This document shows, piece after piece, positions 12,014 through 27,000 of a DNA stretch of 64,000 bases. The DNA is from Hymenopus coronatus (Eukaryota > Arthropoda > Insecta > Mantodea > Hymenopodidae). Location of the stretch: the NCBI GenBank assembly GCA_030762935.1, contig CM060886.1, positions 30,482,509 through 30,546,508 on the forward strand. The letters run 5' to 3'. The notes beneath the pieces were generated by a model. The model did not search any database, was not told the DNA's origin, and saw nothing but the letters and a program-made list of their open reading frames with translations. Each line of letters opens with the position of its first letter. Position 1 is the stretch's first letter. The position numbers and the translations under genes are program-made.

Positions 12014-15000
12014 CCCTCTCTCTTTCTCTCCTCTCTCTCCTGAGTAGGGCATATTTGCAATATGGAGGCATGGTTTAACACCTTTTGCTGGCATGATTGT
12101 TAACACCTATTCAAAACGGACCCACATTTTGAGGGTAACAACATTATTGATATATTGGTGCATAATAATCTGTAATTTTGTACACATTCTGGATATTAAC
12201 AATAAAAAGGATTATTCCTCATCGAATCCGATTATTACTTCTCTGGTACGCCAACCGAAATTATTATATGTCAAATTTATTCTCACATTATGTCATTTCC
12301 ATCATGAAAATGTAAAGACTGCTTAAAAGAGATGAGAAATTTATGCACAAAGAGAAATAATACAAAGTTAACTGCCATGGTTATAATGCTGTATTCACCT
12401 GAAACCCTTTAAGGACACTGACCATGGAAGCCTTAGAAACTTTTAATAACATTTTCTTATTACAGAATATTTTATAAATGTATAAATTTTATAAGAAAAT
12501 TTATAAAACATAATTTTATAACAAAATTATTTCAACAATAATACTTTTTCATGAAATTCTCCTGTGTTACCTGACTTCTCAGAGACCACAATTTTACAGT
12601 TTTGTCCCGACTACCACTCAAAAAACTGTTTTCATTGTCCAAAGCCAGTATGGCCCGTACTCCATTGCTATGACCAGAGAAAGACTGAAGCTTGATTTGT
12701 TTGAAGTTGAAGCGAGTATCCTTTTCTGCTCGTCCTATTTCATGTTCCCAATATGCCAACCAATTACCATGCAAATGTCTGGAAAAAATGTAAATGTCAA
12801 CTTATTAAACAAATGCCAAAGCAGCAGCATCTATATCAAAATCAAAATCTCTAAATTATTTGTGCAATTATTAATTATAATTGCCTTTGAGTGTAACACA
12901 CTTTAAAATTAAAAATTAATGTGTTAGTCTTTTAAAAATAAAGTTACATTCACATTGGTCTTATGTGGAAGGGAATTTAGCTGACCATTCTTATAGTAAG
13001 ACAGGAGAAGCACAGAGCTTATGGCAAATGGAAATGCTTTGAATAACCAAGAAATTAATAGCCATGATGATGATCATCATTGGGACGGGACGGGATGGGG
13101 TGGATGGGTATTTATTTCACTTCAATAATTACATGGTTTAATTTACACCTTCAATTCCATAATAGTTACATTCTGTCCATACATTTTACCTATTACATCT
13201 AATTTTCTCACTTCACTGAATTGCTGCATTTCTGAGGACCCATAGCTTCCAACACCATGGTTACCTAGCTATCAGGTCCTATTCACATCTTCCTTTCACA
13301 AATTCACATTTCTTCCTATTCCTTATTTCTAATTTGCTTCATCCATCTACTTTTTACAACACTTAAATATTTTTCTATTTCTATTAAACTTTCTTTTGAT
13401 TTAACTCTTAACATCCTTTTACCTATAATTTCATTTGTTAGACTAAACCAATTGTTTTTTTTTTTTTTGTAAGTTTTCTCTCATATTCATTGTTCCTTCG
13501 CATTCTAGAATTAAATGCTAATATTATTAAACTTCCTATTACACAATAGACATTTACCTTGGTTTGCTCCTTCCCCTAAGCCTTTTAACCTCACTACCTC
13601 TGCCCTAGCCCATGCAAAACGCTCTCTTGCTGGTTTGCTACAAACATCAACATAATTTTCTCTCCCCCATATTGTTTTAAGTTCCATATATAAACACAAT
13701 GAACTTTTGGAGTTAAAACCACCAATTATTTCCTGTCTTTCCATATTTTCAATTCTCAATCTCTTTTCTAACTCCCTTTCTCACCTGACTGTCTGTCTTT
13801 CAGGTGAAGACTGACTGTCCTTCCAAATATTTAAATATTTTATCTACATTCTTTTTACTCGCTTATGCCAAGTATCTTCTTTATTAAGCTTCCCTTGAAC
13901 CTCTAAACATTGCTTTACTATATTATTTTCTAACTCCTTAATTCTCCACCGCTATTTCAATACTCTTTCGATAATTTTTGCTTTACTTCCAAATCTCCCT
14001 AACTATATTTGTGCAACCCTATTAGCTGAAGCTCTTGGTAAACACAAAATTAATTTGCAAGAGCTCCTATGTACCTTATTTACATGCTCCCACCCCTACT
14101 CTATACCCCAAATCTCTGCACCATACAGCATTTTAGCCTCAACTACTGCACCATATACTCTTTCTAATCCTTTTACTTGTATCCCTGGTATTTTGTCTAG
14201 ATATGCTCTAATAGTTTTTATTACCACTTTTCCTTTAGCTCGAACCCGATTCTTTTGTTCACCCCATCTACCATTAAAACTCAATCTTACTCCTAAATAA
14301 ACAACATTTTTTTACGACCTCTATTTCATTTCTTTTCCAACTCCATTTTTCATCCATCCTTAATTTGTTACCCTTTTGTATTAACTCTAACACTCCAAAA
14401 CCTCTCTATTGTGCCGATTACTTTGTTTAGTCCCACAGTAAGTATTGATCCTGAAACAAGATCATCTGAGAATAATCATCCTGGTATCTCCTCATTTCAG
14501 TTGTTGGACATTGACCATTTACCAACTTAATTGCCTCTAGAATATCCTCAATAAACAAGTAAAATAGTATAGGACTTGACTTGCAGCCTTGCCTTAAACC
14601 TATGCAATTTTTAATCTTTTTCGTCATTACATTATCAAACGTTACACAGAAGTCATTATTTTCATACATCCTTTGTATTGTTCTTATATACCTATTAGTC
14701 ATTCTTTTCAACTTCAATTTGGCCCATAGAGATTCCTTATTTATTGTATCAAAAGCTTTTTCAAAATCTACAAATAGGATGTACTCATTCTTTTCAACTT
14801 CAATTTGGCCCATAGAGATTCCTTATTTATTGTATCAAAAGCTTTTTCAAAATCTACAAATAGGATGTACAATCTTCCCCTTTTGTTTGTGAGGTGTTTA
14901 TTTACTGATGAAGTTATTACAAACATATTGTCTATTACTCTCTTATTTTTACTAAAACTCACCTGTAAATCCGATACCTTTCCCTCCTCCTCTGTACAAC

Positions 15001-18000
15001 TTTGCACTCTTTCGGCCAAGATCCCGTATAAGCTTTATCTAACACTGACAGCAAACTTATCATCCTATAATTTGCTGGGTTATTCACTTCACCTTTAATC
15101 TTGAATATTGGTACCACTAGGTACATTACTCCCTTCAAAGATTGCATTTGATATCCTAACTAACAATTTTAATCTGTTTTCATTCAAACTCCACATTTTC
15201 CAGAATTCTCCTGGTATGCCATCAATTACACATGCTTTGTCCTCTTTTAATTTCTTGATTTGTTCACTTACTCCTCTTATTTCTATCAACTTATCTAAAT
15301 ACTCCACATAATTGCTATTCTCCATTATCAAAATTGTTTGTTTATTCTGCTATTCCCCTCCTAGCACATTTTTAAAATATTTTAACCATGCTTCTGCACT
15401 TATATTGTTTTCTCTTGCTCTCACCTTATACATTTTTTGACCTACACCCGTATTGTTTTATTATCTTTTACTATTGCTGCCTACTCTAATTTTTTACTCA
15501 CTTTCTCTGCCCATTCACTCCTCTTTACTTCCAACAAATTTCTGCATCCCTCCTTGCAATCTTTCCTTTTGCCCTTCTTTCTGCCTCCACCTTCTTAATT
15601 CCCTTAATACTCTTTGTTTTACCCTCCTACATTCTTGATCATACCATTCCTTCTGTTCCCCACTCATACAGTCCTTCACTTTCATCCTTGCACCAGCAAA
15701 TTTCACTAACATTTCTAACTTTAGAGCTGCTTATTCCATTTTATTTTCTTCCAACATTTCTTCTACCTCTTCCTTCCTTAATATCCCTCTATCTGATCCT
15801 AATTCCTTCAGAAAGGCTTCTATCTCCTATCCCCTCCATTTGTATTTTTCAATTTTTATTCCTTTATGTTCTTTTTTTTGTGTGCTTATAAACTTTGCCC
15901 TTAAAGGGAAATGATTACTGGAACATATTATATTCAGAACTTCAAAATCCACAAAATTTATATCTAAAACTACTGAATATAATACAAAATCAATGACACT
16001 CTGACCATTTTAATTAACACATGTGTATTAGCCCATTCCATCATTCCCCTTTACACATCACCATATTAACCTCTTCACAAAATTCTAGCAACTTCTTTCC
16101 TTCACAGTTAATTACTTTGTCCTTACTCATTCTTCTTTCCATCTTTTTCTCCCCCTATTATCTCATACTCAGGATCTATTAGCTTTATTTGATTTAATCC
16201 TACTCTAGCATTAAAATCGCCCATTATTATAAAGCTACTCTCCAAGTGTCTGTTTGATAACTCCTCAATATCCTGTCTAATCAAATTAAATAAATTTGGA
16301 TTATAGGAGTCCAAGGCACTAGGCGGGTTATATACTACCGCTATACATATCCCTTCCTTTCCTCCTATTCCACTTAATATGCACCACAATACTGAGTTCT
16401 CTCCCAAATCCTTACACACTTTTACTTTTAATTTCAAATTCTTTCTAACAAAAAAACCTAACCCTCCTTTTTTATGCCACCTTTCCCAAAAAATTTGAAT
16501 TCAGTAACTTCCACAGAGAAGTCCATTGGCAACCAAGTATCTGCCACCCCTATATCACATCCTGCATTGTTTCTCCATTTTTTAGTTTTTCAAACAACCC
16601 TTAGAATCTGCATTATTTCTCCATTATTTAGTTTTTCAAACAACCCTTGCATGCTCCAAAATATAACCCCAGTGCCTTTTCCTATACTGAACTCTTCCTT
16701 TCAAACCTGAATTCCTGTAGTTCTGCCTTGCTCCTTGCCAATTGTATTCTGTCCACAAGTTTCCCTCTTCCACTTGAATGATACTGCCTCCTGGTGATGG
16801 AAATATGTTGAGCTCTGTCTCACCACTTCCATTTGGTCCTGTGACTGTCCCCACTGCCATTTTTTGTCTACCATCTCTCCACTGTGTTTCCAATCCGTCT
16901 TGCTCACCTGGTGGCATCTGCTCCCTTCTCATTGGCTCTCCATCAAGGCTACTTCTCCACTCACTTTCCTTCCTCTGACATCATCTTCCTGTCTTCTACT
17001 ACGTAAGTTTTCTGAAGACCCATTCCAACTTATTTGATGGCCATCTTGTTTCTTATCGTTGATCCAAAGGTCTAATCCTCATACATATGCCTTGTCTCCT
17101 CTATCTCTTGCCTTTTTCATTTTTCTTACTAAGACACTTCTTAAATCTCTGTCTTTTTTCCCCATAATTTTGTTCCACAATTAGTCTCGTCCCTTTTAGC
17201 TTTCTACCTCTACTTAAGACTGCCCATTTTATTTTCACTGTTGCCAACTTGATTATTGATGGTCTTAGGTTCACTTCTCTTCTTCCCACTCTAAAGGTGT
17301 CTATTTTTCCCAGCTGTCCTACACTTGCTCCCAAACTCTTTTTCCTCTTGTTTCGTCTATTCCAAATATTATGACATTCATTTTTCTCCTCCTTTCCTTG
17401 GTTATCTCCAGCTGTGATATTCTTGTATTACATTCCAAAAATTCCTTATTCACTTCATGTTCAAAGTTCGCCCATGTAGATTTTATCTCATCAAATTGCT
17501 CTATTATTTTATCTCCAATTCTCTTCTTCATTCCTTTAAAATTTGTCATTTCTTCTGCAATATTCTTTAGCATTTCCATAACCTGCTCCATTTCCAGTCC
17601 TGGATTTAACTGCACTCCTCCAATTATCAACATAATTAACACAAACCCATACCACTTCTTTGTTTTGCATTTAGCTCTCCCGAACTCTTACTTTTCAAAT
17701 TACATCTTCTACTATTAAATAAACCTATTCTGGCTCTATAAACTTCCAACTGCACTCCCATTCTTTGTCTCTGCTAGTGCTCATCCCATAGGTCTGTCTC
17801 CTCTCGTTACTCGGCAGTGACTCCTGATGACGATGACAATGATAATAATAATAGTTTTATTTGCACTGTGATGCCCTCAGGAAAATGCCTTGATCCAATC
17901 TTTCTCTTACTGATCAGTTAATTTACTAGTTTCATTATCAGATATAATGATATGAACTTTTCACCCAAAAATCATGATTTTTTTCCAGTGATTTTGGAAG

Positions 18001-21000
18001 CCTGCTTTTTCATAAAAATGAAATCTTAACAAATGCCAATTTGCTTTAAAAATTTGTTCTGTTATAGCATTCTGCATTATTTCTAAAGCTGCATAATAGC
18101 AGTTTAAAGAAGCTGAATTTTATAAATTCTTCACGTTTTCCCTTTATCAGTGTTATTGATTTTACAATGTATTTGCTTTCATTCACTTATTTGGGCCTGC
18201 TGTTTTTATTCCAGATACACATTCTAATTTTTTTCTCACAGTGCCACTGTATGTAAAAATATCATATATCAACTATAAAGTTTAAATTTACTTCATCGCT
18301 GCAAGATATTAAATTATACAAAAATGTTATATTTCACTGTATTTAGTATTCTTGGGGTTGTATGTAAGGAAACCTTGTAAATGGACATTAAAAACTTATT
18401 AAATTATAAATTTAGGTTAAGCACTTTAATGGCTATAACTACTAAAAAACTTTTGTTGTTTGTAATAAGAATTCTACAGTATTCAAGGGTAATATTTAAA
18501 AGAATATACCTGTTAGTATTTTCCATTTTTCTACTGATTAGAGCCATGACATCCCCACCTGAAACTTGGGCATTTGGCTGCAATGAAGATACATCAGAAC
18601 GCTGTAGATCAATCCTATTACCCACCACAGCAACATTGCTACCAAAACTACCACATCCCTGTGATGGTTCTTCCTCATTGTGTGTTCCTGCACTGAGATA
18701 CTCGGATAAATAAAGCACGTCCAAAGGAGAATCACCAGGAGAACATTCATGTTTGTAACACAATTCTCTTATAAAATCATGATTTTTAAGAGATGTCTCC
18801 ATTACGGACTCTCCAAGAAATCGACAAAATGGTAGGTATGCCTGATGTGCCAATTCAGCCGTAAATATATCCTTCAGCTCCTCCACAGCCTGCAACATAA
18901 ATGTTAAACATCCAAGCTATCAAATCATATATAAATGCATTTCTTTCATTTGATTACAGGCTAGAATGAATTAATTTGTCACTTGATTAATACACATGGC
19001 TTTGGATATGCCATAAGCTTTTAATAAAATATTATATTACAACAAATTGTTTATTCTTTTACAAAATGCATCCACATTTGGTTATAAATTTCATATTATT
19101 CTCAACAGTTATTTGACAATTTAGAAAGTTTTAATTTTTATTCTAATCTTGTGAGTGAATTGTTCTTTCCATTGACATATGAATGATATGTTTATTTTTT
19201 CACATACATAATAACAAAAAAACATACAAACTCTTAGGAGGAGTTGCTTAACATTAGGATCATATACATCTTACACCCTAGTTGTTTGTGCATACATTTA
19301 CTTCCTTACACTATGCATATTCTCTCAAATCCCCATTTAACTTATTTACCTCTTCTATAACCCATCTTCCTCATTTATATTATTAAGTTCCTCCCTTTTT
19401 TAATAATTTTCCTCAACCACTTCTCTCTTACCTTCCCTACATATTTATCTGTGTCAAAAAATTAACCAATATTCTACCTGTAACTTATCTTATCCCACTT
19501 TTTGTTCCATTTCTCCTCACTCTATACTTTGCTTTCTAACTTTCTAGAACAAATTCTTATTTTTGTCCATGAGAGACTATTAGCGCCTGTATGTTGTTAA
19601 TGGTTAGAGTAAATATTTCCAAAAGAATTGGCAAATGTTTAATGTTAATGGAGGCAACTTTGAGCATTTAAAAAGTAATTTAAAGTAATAGGTAAGTGAT
19701 ACTTAAGTGTTACAAACCCAACTAAAAAATATTCATTTAATATGTATTATGTTCCAAAACACCCTTTCATTAAAATTATTCTTAATTTAAAGTAATTATC
19801 TGAGTAATTTACTTATTTAGTTAGTACTATTTTCTACTAATTTATAGGTACCTCAAAGAAAACATTCCTAACAGTTCAACAATTAATTCTAGAAAAAAAA
19901 TGTTTTAATAAAAGTTCCGTAATTTATTTTGGGAACCAGAATATACAAAAAGTCTGATTGTATTATTCACATGACTTTCTCTACATCTCTGTAACAAAAT
20001 ATTAATAAAAAGCTTATTCTCCTATTTACTTCATGCTAATCAAGAAAAAATTAACAGAAATGGCCTTATTACTTGCTTCCTTGTAAGTAAAAGGGAAATA
20101 AGGGAGTACCACAGGCTAAAGCAATAGTCAAATCTTTTAAAAGCTGGTTGCTATATGATTGAAGTTCCTTTGTTTGTATGGACAGGAATTGACAAATTCC
20201 CATATGGAAAAAGTATAGGAATTTAAAATCTGAAACTAATAACAAGGAATATCTCCAAAATGGTCAACTCCTTGAAAAAAATGTAGTATCAAAGGCCTTT
20301 TTAGGTGTGCAAACTCTCATCTACACGGCCCAGGTTTGATCCCAAGGAACCGCATGTGAGATTTGTGGTGGTCAAAGTGGTGCAGGGGCAGGTTTTCTCT
20401 GGGTTCCCCCACAATCGCATTCCACCGGTGCTCCATCTATGTATCATGTATCGCCTGCAGTGTCATCGCCTGCAGTCCCTTGGTAGTAAAAGCAGGTGTT
20501 AAACATTATCAAAAAAAAAGGTGTGCAAAAAGAAACAGGTCCTTTTCCTTTTTATTGCTTATGAAAAGATATAGTGAAATATGAATACAAAGTATAAAAA
20601 GAATTTTAAAATGTTATCACATTCTTCTGACAATTACTTCATTATAAAATGCACGTACTTCATAAAAACCTTTTAACAGTTTTTTGTTTGTTTCCTCATG
20701 AGTTGGTCTTAAGACATAATGAGGTTCTACAATCCCTGTTGACAGAAAATCTTATCTTGCAGATTGAATCACTTCACTTCTTCACTATCACTGATATGTG
20801 TCTACCATGTAAACCTTTCTTCACTTTTCAAAAAGAAGAAGAATGTCTGAAGGGGTCATGCATTTACTGCATAGTGGATGACGTACATTCTGCTAATGTT
20901 AGTTGGGCACCACGGTAGCTCAGTGGTTTCATTCACAGTTCTTGGTTTGATTCCTGGCTCTGGGGTGGCAACTTTAAGTAGCTCTATCCATTCATCGCTA

Positions 21001-24000
21001 TTTCACAGGAAGCACCCCCAAAAGGCTAATGAGTCTTAAAGTTCATCCCAATTAATCTTCCACATTTCACCCCACCATTGGAGGTAGTGAACACTTCTCA
21101 CTGGATGCCTCTAACTAATAAACTTTTCCAGCCAACATTTGGTGGAACAAGGTTTCCCTGAAGGTCTTGAACATACGTTATTCAAACATTTGCAATGTAA
21201 CTCTGTTTCTTCTCACTTCATATTGCACATCCCTCACAATTAGCCTTTCAAATCAGCTAAAGGAAAGTTAAGGAAACTAACAGGAGCACTTACACTCAGT
21301 TGCACATTGAAGAAAACAGACGTTGTGTTGCATACATGATGATAATAATGAAAACATCAACCAAAATGTGACTATGCCCTGTGGCTGTAATCGCCAAAGA
21401 TTTGTGTGCGGCTTGCTTTGTAAGTCATAGTGGATTGTTGGCATCCAATGTTACACACATATATTAGTGAACAAGTGTGTCAGGTAAGTTCTTTGACATT
21501 GCAGCAATGACTGTTACCCTTGTGCGAGTGGGGACATGTTTTTCGGAAGGTTCTTTGATGTCGAAACTGTACATTATTAAGCCTGAGTGAGTTTGTGCCA
21601 CTGCAATGCTTTTGCATGTGTGACTGTTTACATCAAGTTGTAAAAACTTGGATCATTTTTGTAGACATTTATGACTGAATTTATCATTTATTAATAACAG
21701 AAGATTTACCAACTGTTAAATTATTTCAAAGTTGAAGTTATTTTAAGTCACCACAATGCTGAGAAGACAAATGTCTCAAAAATTAAAAACAAAGAATTTG
21801 AGTTGGTTTTTCTAACACAAACATCACTTATTTTTACTTACTGGGACCAGTTTCGGGAACACTTGTTCCCATTTTCAGCCCTTAATTCCGACTAAAGCTT
21901 GCTTCTTGTGTGTTATTGAATTTACTTAATATGTACAATAAAAATGCACAAACCTTGTTCTGTTGTTGCTCTTGGGGCTGTTCTCCCTCAGATCCAATGA
22001 GTGGTGGAGGGGAAAATGAGTCTGCTGAATCACCATCAAGCACTCTGACATGGGAAATCTGCAGAGGCATCCCTTTTGCTGTCCTATCGAACAAAAGACT
22101 TTCTGGCTGTGCTTCCAAAAAGCTTCCCTCCTCCATAGACCTAGACATATATTTTAATAAATATGATTTAACTTTCTTTTGAAGTCATACATATCAATAA
22201 ACAATAACCACGGTTATAAATTATTAGAAGGAATAAATGTCTGGAAAGGTAGAACCTGACTGAAAAACTCAATGCTGTAGCCACAATTTGAACCATGGAT
22301 CTCACAGTTTCTGTCCAGTTGAGCTACCATTAAATTCCCCTGACTTGTGTTTTTCCCTGTAAACCACAAGGAGATCACATACCTCAATGGTGACTTACAA
22401 TCCCATAAGTACTTTAAGACTTTCATAAGAATTTAATATGATGTCAATTTGTTGCCATGGAAGCTCAATAGTTAGAGCAACTGAATAGAAACCATTCCCT
22501 AATGGTTCAATTCCCTGCTATGGCACTGAATTTTCCAGTCTGGCTCTATCTTTCTAATTCCTGTCCTACACATGGCTAATGTGGAAGAAACAATTAATTG
22601 AAAATAAATGTCTGTCTTACAAGGAATCAATTTGATTTGATTTGAAATAATATAAACAAAATTTGCAAACAATGGTTTGCATGAAGAATTAATACTTAAG
22701 CCACAAATTATAGACAAGGAGTGACATCACCAAAACGCTTTAATTCCTAACTAAATTCAGTTCATTACTTCATCTCCTAACTTAAAATAATATGCTTCAA
22801 CATTAGTTAATGAGCATTCAGGTGGTCTTAAAACATATTATAGTAGTGTAATCTTATATACAATTTTTGGAATGTAAATACTTTCTATAGCTTAAGATTA
22901 CCTAGGCAATAGAGAAAGTAAAAGCTGCACACACCAGGAGTAAAATCTGAGGCTTCAATGCCTAGGTAGCACACAGACCAACTGATTCCAGAGACAATAC
23001 ATTTAATCTTGTTAAAGTACCTGTGCATTTTTCTCACCTGTATGGACTTCCTTTTTCAGATTTTCCAATACTTTCAATATTCTGAACATTGGGCCGGCCA
23101 AATGCTTTGTCAAAAGTAAGGAAAAACCTTTGAAGGGAGGGAACAGCAAGATGACGTCTTGTCATTTCACAGCCTATCCTCAAGGCCATTACATACACTG
23201 CATCTAAAAATTTTGCAGTGACTGCAGCACGTGCTATAGTGCCTGATGGGAATGTAAATTTTGTAGTTGATATAAGTCTTATTGCAGGATGTAGAATACT
23301 TTTTAGAATCACATCCTGAAAGAAAATGTATGAGCAATATTAACATGTTGATATTACACAAATACAACAAAAATCTGACATACTAAATTCACTTTCAAAT
23401 GACTTTCTTTACACCTAACATTAATTTTTATATAGGTTCTATGTATTATTCTTACGTAAGCTTGCCTTTATATCTACTTCATGTTGATGGAGATAAACTT
23501 TTGCAGAAACAATTTAATTACATATTGTGCTCTAGGTGCAATAGGTGCGAGGGGGATGATGGAAACTGAAACTATAGCCAGATTTTTAAAAAGTCAGGCG
23601 CTACATATATGCTGGCCTTGAAATCCCAAGATATATACTTCTATGACATCACAAGAAATAATTGGATATTGACAGCACTTTAAAAAATCTGATGTGCTCC
23701 ATTCACATGACTTTCTCTACATCTCTGCTACAAATTATTGTTAAAAACTTCTTTTAACTTCATGCTAATTGAGAAAACATTAACAGAAGTAGTCCTATTA
23801 CTTGCTTCCTTGTAAGTAGAAGCGAAATAAGGGAGTAGCATAGATTAAAGTCATAAAGCTGTTTGCTAGTGGCTGAAGTTCCTTTGTATGGACAGGAGTT
23901 GACAAAACTCCTGTATGAGAAAAGTATGTTTTTCAAAGCTGAAACTAAAAACAAGGAATATCTTAAAAACGATCAACTCCATGAAAAAAATGCGTATAAC

Positions 24001-27000
24001 ATAAATTGTGTGTTTTAATGTGCTCTACCTCACAAGTATTCTAATATGAGAGTTGGATACATAATTTTTTCTATGACATGTAGATATACAATAAATATTT
24101 AATATTTAGATATCCTACATATGAAAGATGAAACTCTACCAACTGCTATGAATATTGTATGCATGGGTTGATAACAAATGAAATTTGATTTGCAGGATGG
24201 ACACTGAGGTATTTTGGCTTAGTGATAATGATATAGAATTTAGTTTCACGCCTCCTGATATAATAGAGGAGGCGAGCAATGTTATTAACAATTTACTTCC
24301 ACAGAAATATATTGTCAGATGTTGTTGAAAGTAGAGCTAGCGTGCATGCACTGGGTTACTGATTTTCCCCATCACTGTGATGCCAATGTCATGACCTACT
24401 TTTGCTTTGTTTATGTAATATTATGACTTTAGGTTCGGGAAATAATTATATATTCTTATAATTCTTACATATAATTAAATATTCTTGGAAGTTATAGTAT
24501 GTGTAAGATGTTTCTGTAACTTTATACAGATTAGCAGGCAGTGAACAGTCATTAGTAGGACAATGCGCTAGAGTGAAAATCTATATTGAAATGAAGACCA
24601 CTTCGATACAGATTTTTAACAGTATATGAGAATAAAAAAAGTAATTTTATATCCTTACTACCACTTAGGTGTGAAGATAGTTGTGAACTTAAATAATGGA
24701 GTCAATGCAATATCAATATAAGGATTTTTCATAATACAAATTAATTGTAATTTATACCATACCTTACCTCAAAACCTTGTTACAGATATTAAAGCTGAAA
24801 AAAATGTTCTATAAAGTACGAGATGAACCTATGAATGTGCCAACACAAGAACAATTCAGTATTAGTGTGCTCCAATCCTGATATGATGTTAAATGAAAGC
24901 TAGGTTATATAATCATTGCTTTTGTTTATTTCAAATGTAGAGATTAAATTATTAAAGATAACCCTTTGCAATTCCATTTGGTCTATTTAAACTGTTTTTT
25001 ATTTATTTCTTTAGCGAGAGATCTATCTTGAAATTTTGGAGGGGTAGGTACTTTCAATAAAAATTATTGCAGTGGCAATGCTTGAAAGTTATGGGCATGT
25101 AGAAAATACTTTGCTCCACCTAAATTGGCACCAGTGAAGCATAAGGTCTTTTATTCTGTACATGAGTTTGTGGTTTCAAATTCAAATTATTGATCCTGAA
25201 TGTCTTTTTTAATAGTTATACATTTTATTTCACAACTTATTTTCTTTGTATTATATTCCTTAATAATGTGATGGGAAAAATTGATTTAAACGATAAGACC
25301 AAGACATTAAAATCTTAAACACATGGTAGGAATATATTTTGAAACATCCAAAAACAGCAGAATTTACCAATTTTAAATTGCAAAATAACATGTAAATTCA
25401 ATTTTTATGCAATTTACTGTACTTTGCATGATTTTCTAAAACAATGGCCAAATTTTGACTTATAGTTAGTTTACCAATGTGAAAGCTTTAAGTTTGGTGC
25501 TGATATAGTATTACAAATACTTTTGGGCAGAATAAGTACTGCATTTTTCTGAATACAAGATCATGTTTTTTTTCCAAAATATTAATGCCCAGAACTGGGA
25601 TTGTCTTGCATTCACAATATATGTTTTCCTAATAACATGCAGCAAAAAGTAACTTTCAAATTTTGCAGGTACGGCAGTGGCGAATCCTAGGGGCAATGGT
25701 AATGTTTACCTCCAAGGTCATAAGTTGTAATTGAGCGACAGATTTTGGCTTTCATTTTGCACTAAAAGTTTCACTGTCAATAAGCATTCTCAAGGAAAAT
25801 GATTTCTCTTTGAGACTAAAATAAAAATACAAGTTAACAACAAAAGAATTTGAGTTGGTTTTGTAACACAAACATCACTTAGTAATTACTTACTGGGACC
25901 GGTTTTGGGAACACTTGTTCCCATTTCCAACCCTTCATTCCAATGGGAACAAGTGTTCCCGAAACTGGTTCCAGTAAGTAGTTACTAAGTGATGTTTATG
26001 TTAGAAAAACTGACTCAAATTCTTTTATTATTAATTTAATCACATCACTGTCACAAGCTTCTTTGCATATTTGCAAGATTTCAAAAATAGAGGTGTTTCT
26101 TTCACATAATATTGATTGGGAGCCAATGGTCAAGCATAAACAGAGAGTTGAAATTTAGTTGAGTCGATTTTGTAACACTTTTTGTTTTCCGAAATAAAAA
26201 GTAAGTGATGTAGTGTTACAAAATCGACTCAACTAAATTTCAATTGTTAAAACACATCACTGTCACAAAGTCCACCATATATCAGGATAAACAGAGAGGT
26301 TTAGCTGTGCATTTCCCTGCTCCCACCATACATACATTGGTACATTTCCAAACTCCCCCCTGTTTCTCTCTGCCACCCATAATGTGAATTTACATGCATT
26401 CAAATTGGGTAAAACCATAGTAAAACTTATTACAATAATGTGTTATATTCGGTTATGTTGTCAAAATAGAAAATTGTACTCATCATCATTACAACTAAGC
26501 TGCTGCCATCACTGCCATGTACAGACATACATTTCCGTTCTTCTCCCAATCACAGTGTGAGTTTCTGCGCAAATTCAAATTAGGTATCTTTTACAACAAT
26601 GTATTATATTTGATATGTTGACTAAATAGAAAACCATATCCATCATTGCAACAGATATGCTGCCACTACTGCCACCGATATCACATTCTCCCACTGCACA
26701 CATAACATATATATCTGTACTCCCCTCTTCATCTCTCCTGTACTCAATATGTGAATTTCTATGAAGATTTGAATTATTAATTTAGATAAAACTTTTTTAA
26801 AATGGTGTGTTATATTAGATATGTTTCTAAATAGAAAATCTTATCCATTCCATTGTTAACAGTTGCGCTGCTGCTATCGTTGCCACCGCTTCTGATTGCA
26901 AACATAAGTACCATTAAATAATTTTCGTTCTCTCCTCTTCCTCTCTTCTACCCACCACATGAATTTCCGCACGAATTCAAATTAAGTAAAAAAGGCAAAA

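Noticed and set aside
11847..12081. Open frames rich in Arg/Glu on the minus strand
   Set aside because: They only translate the TC/GA microsatellite at 11938-12040.
18538..18750. Alternative 70-residue frame opposite the phase of the WDR81 exon
   Set aside because: It is a shadow of the exon at 18510-18889, whose own frame is open and phase-consistent with its neighbours.
20905..20970. Possible tRNA gene
   Set aside because: Box A and box B are present but the acceptor stem does not pair, and a SINE body follows; the same applies to the other tRNA-like heads.
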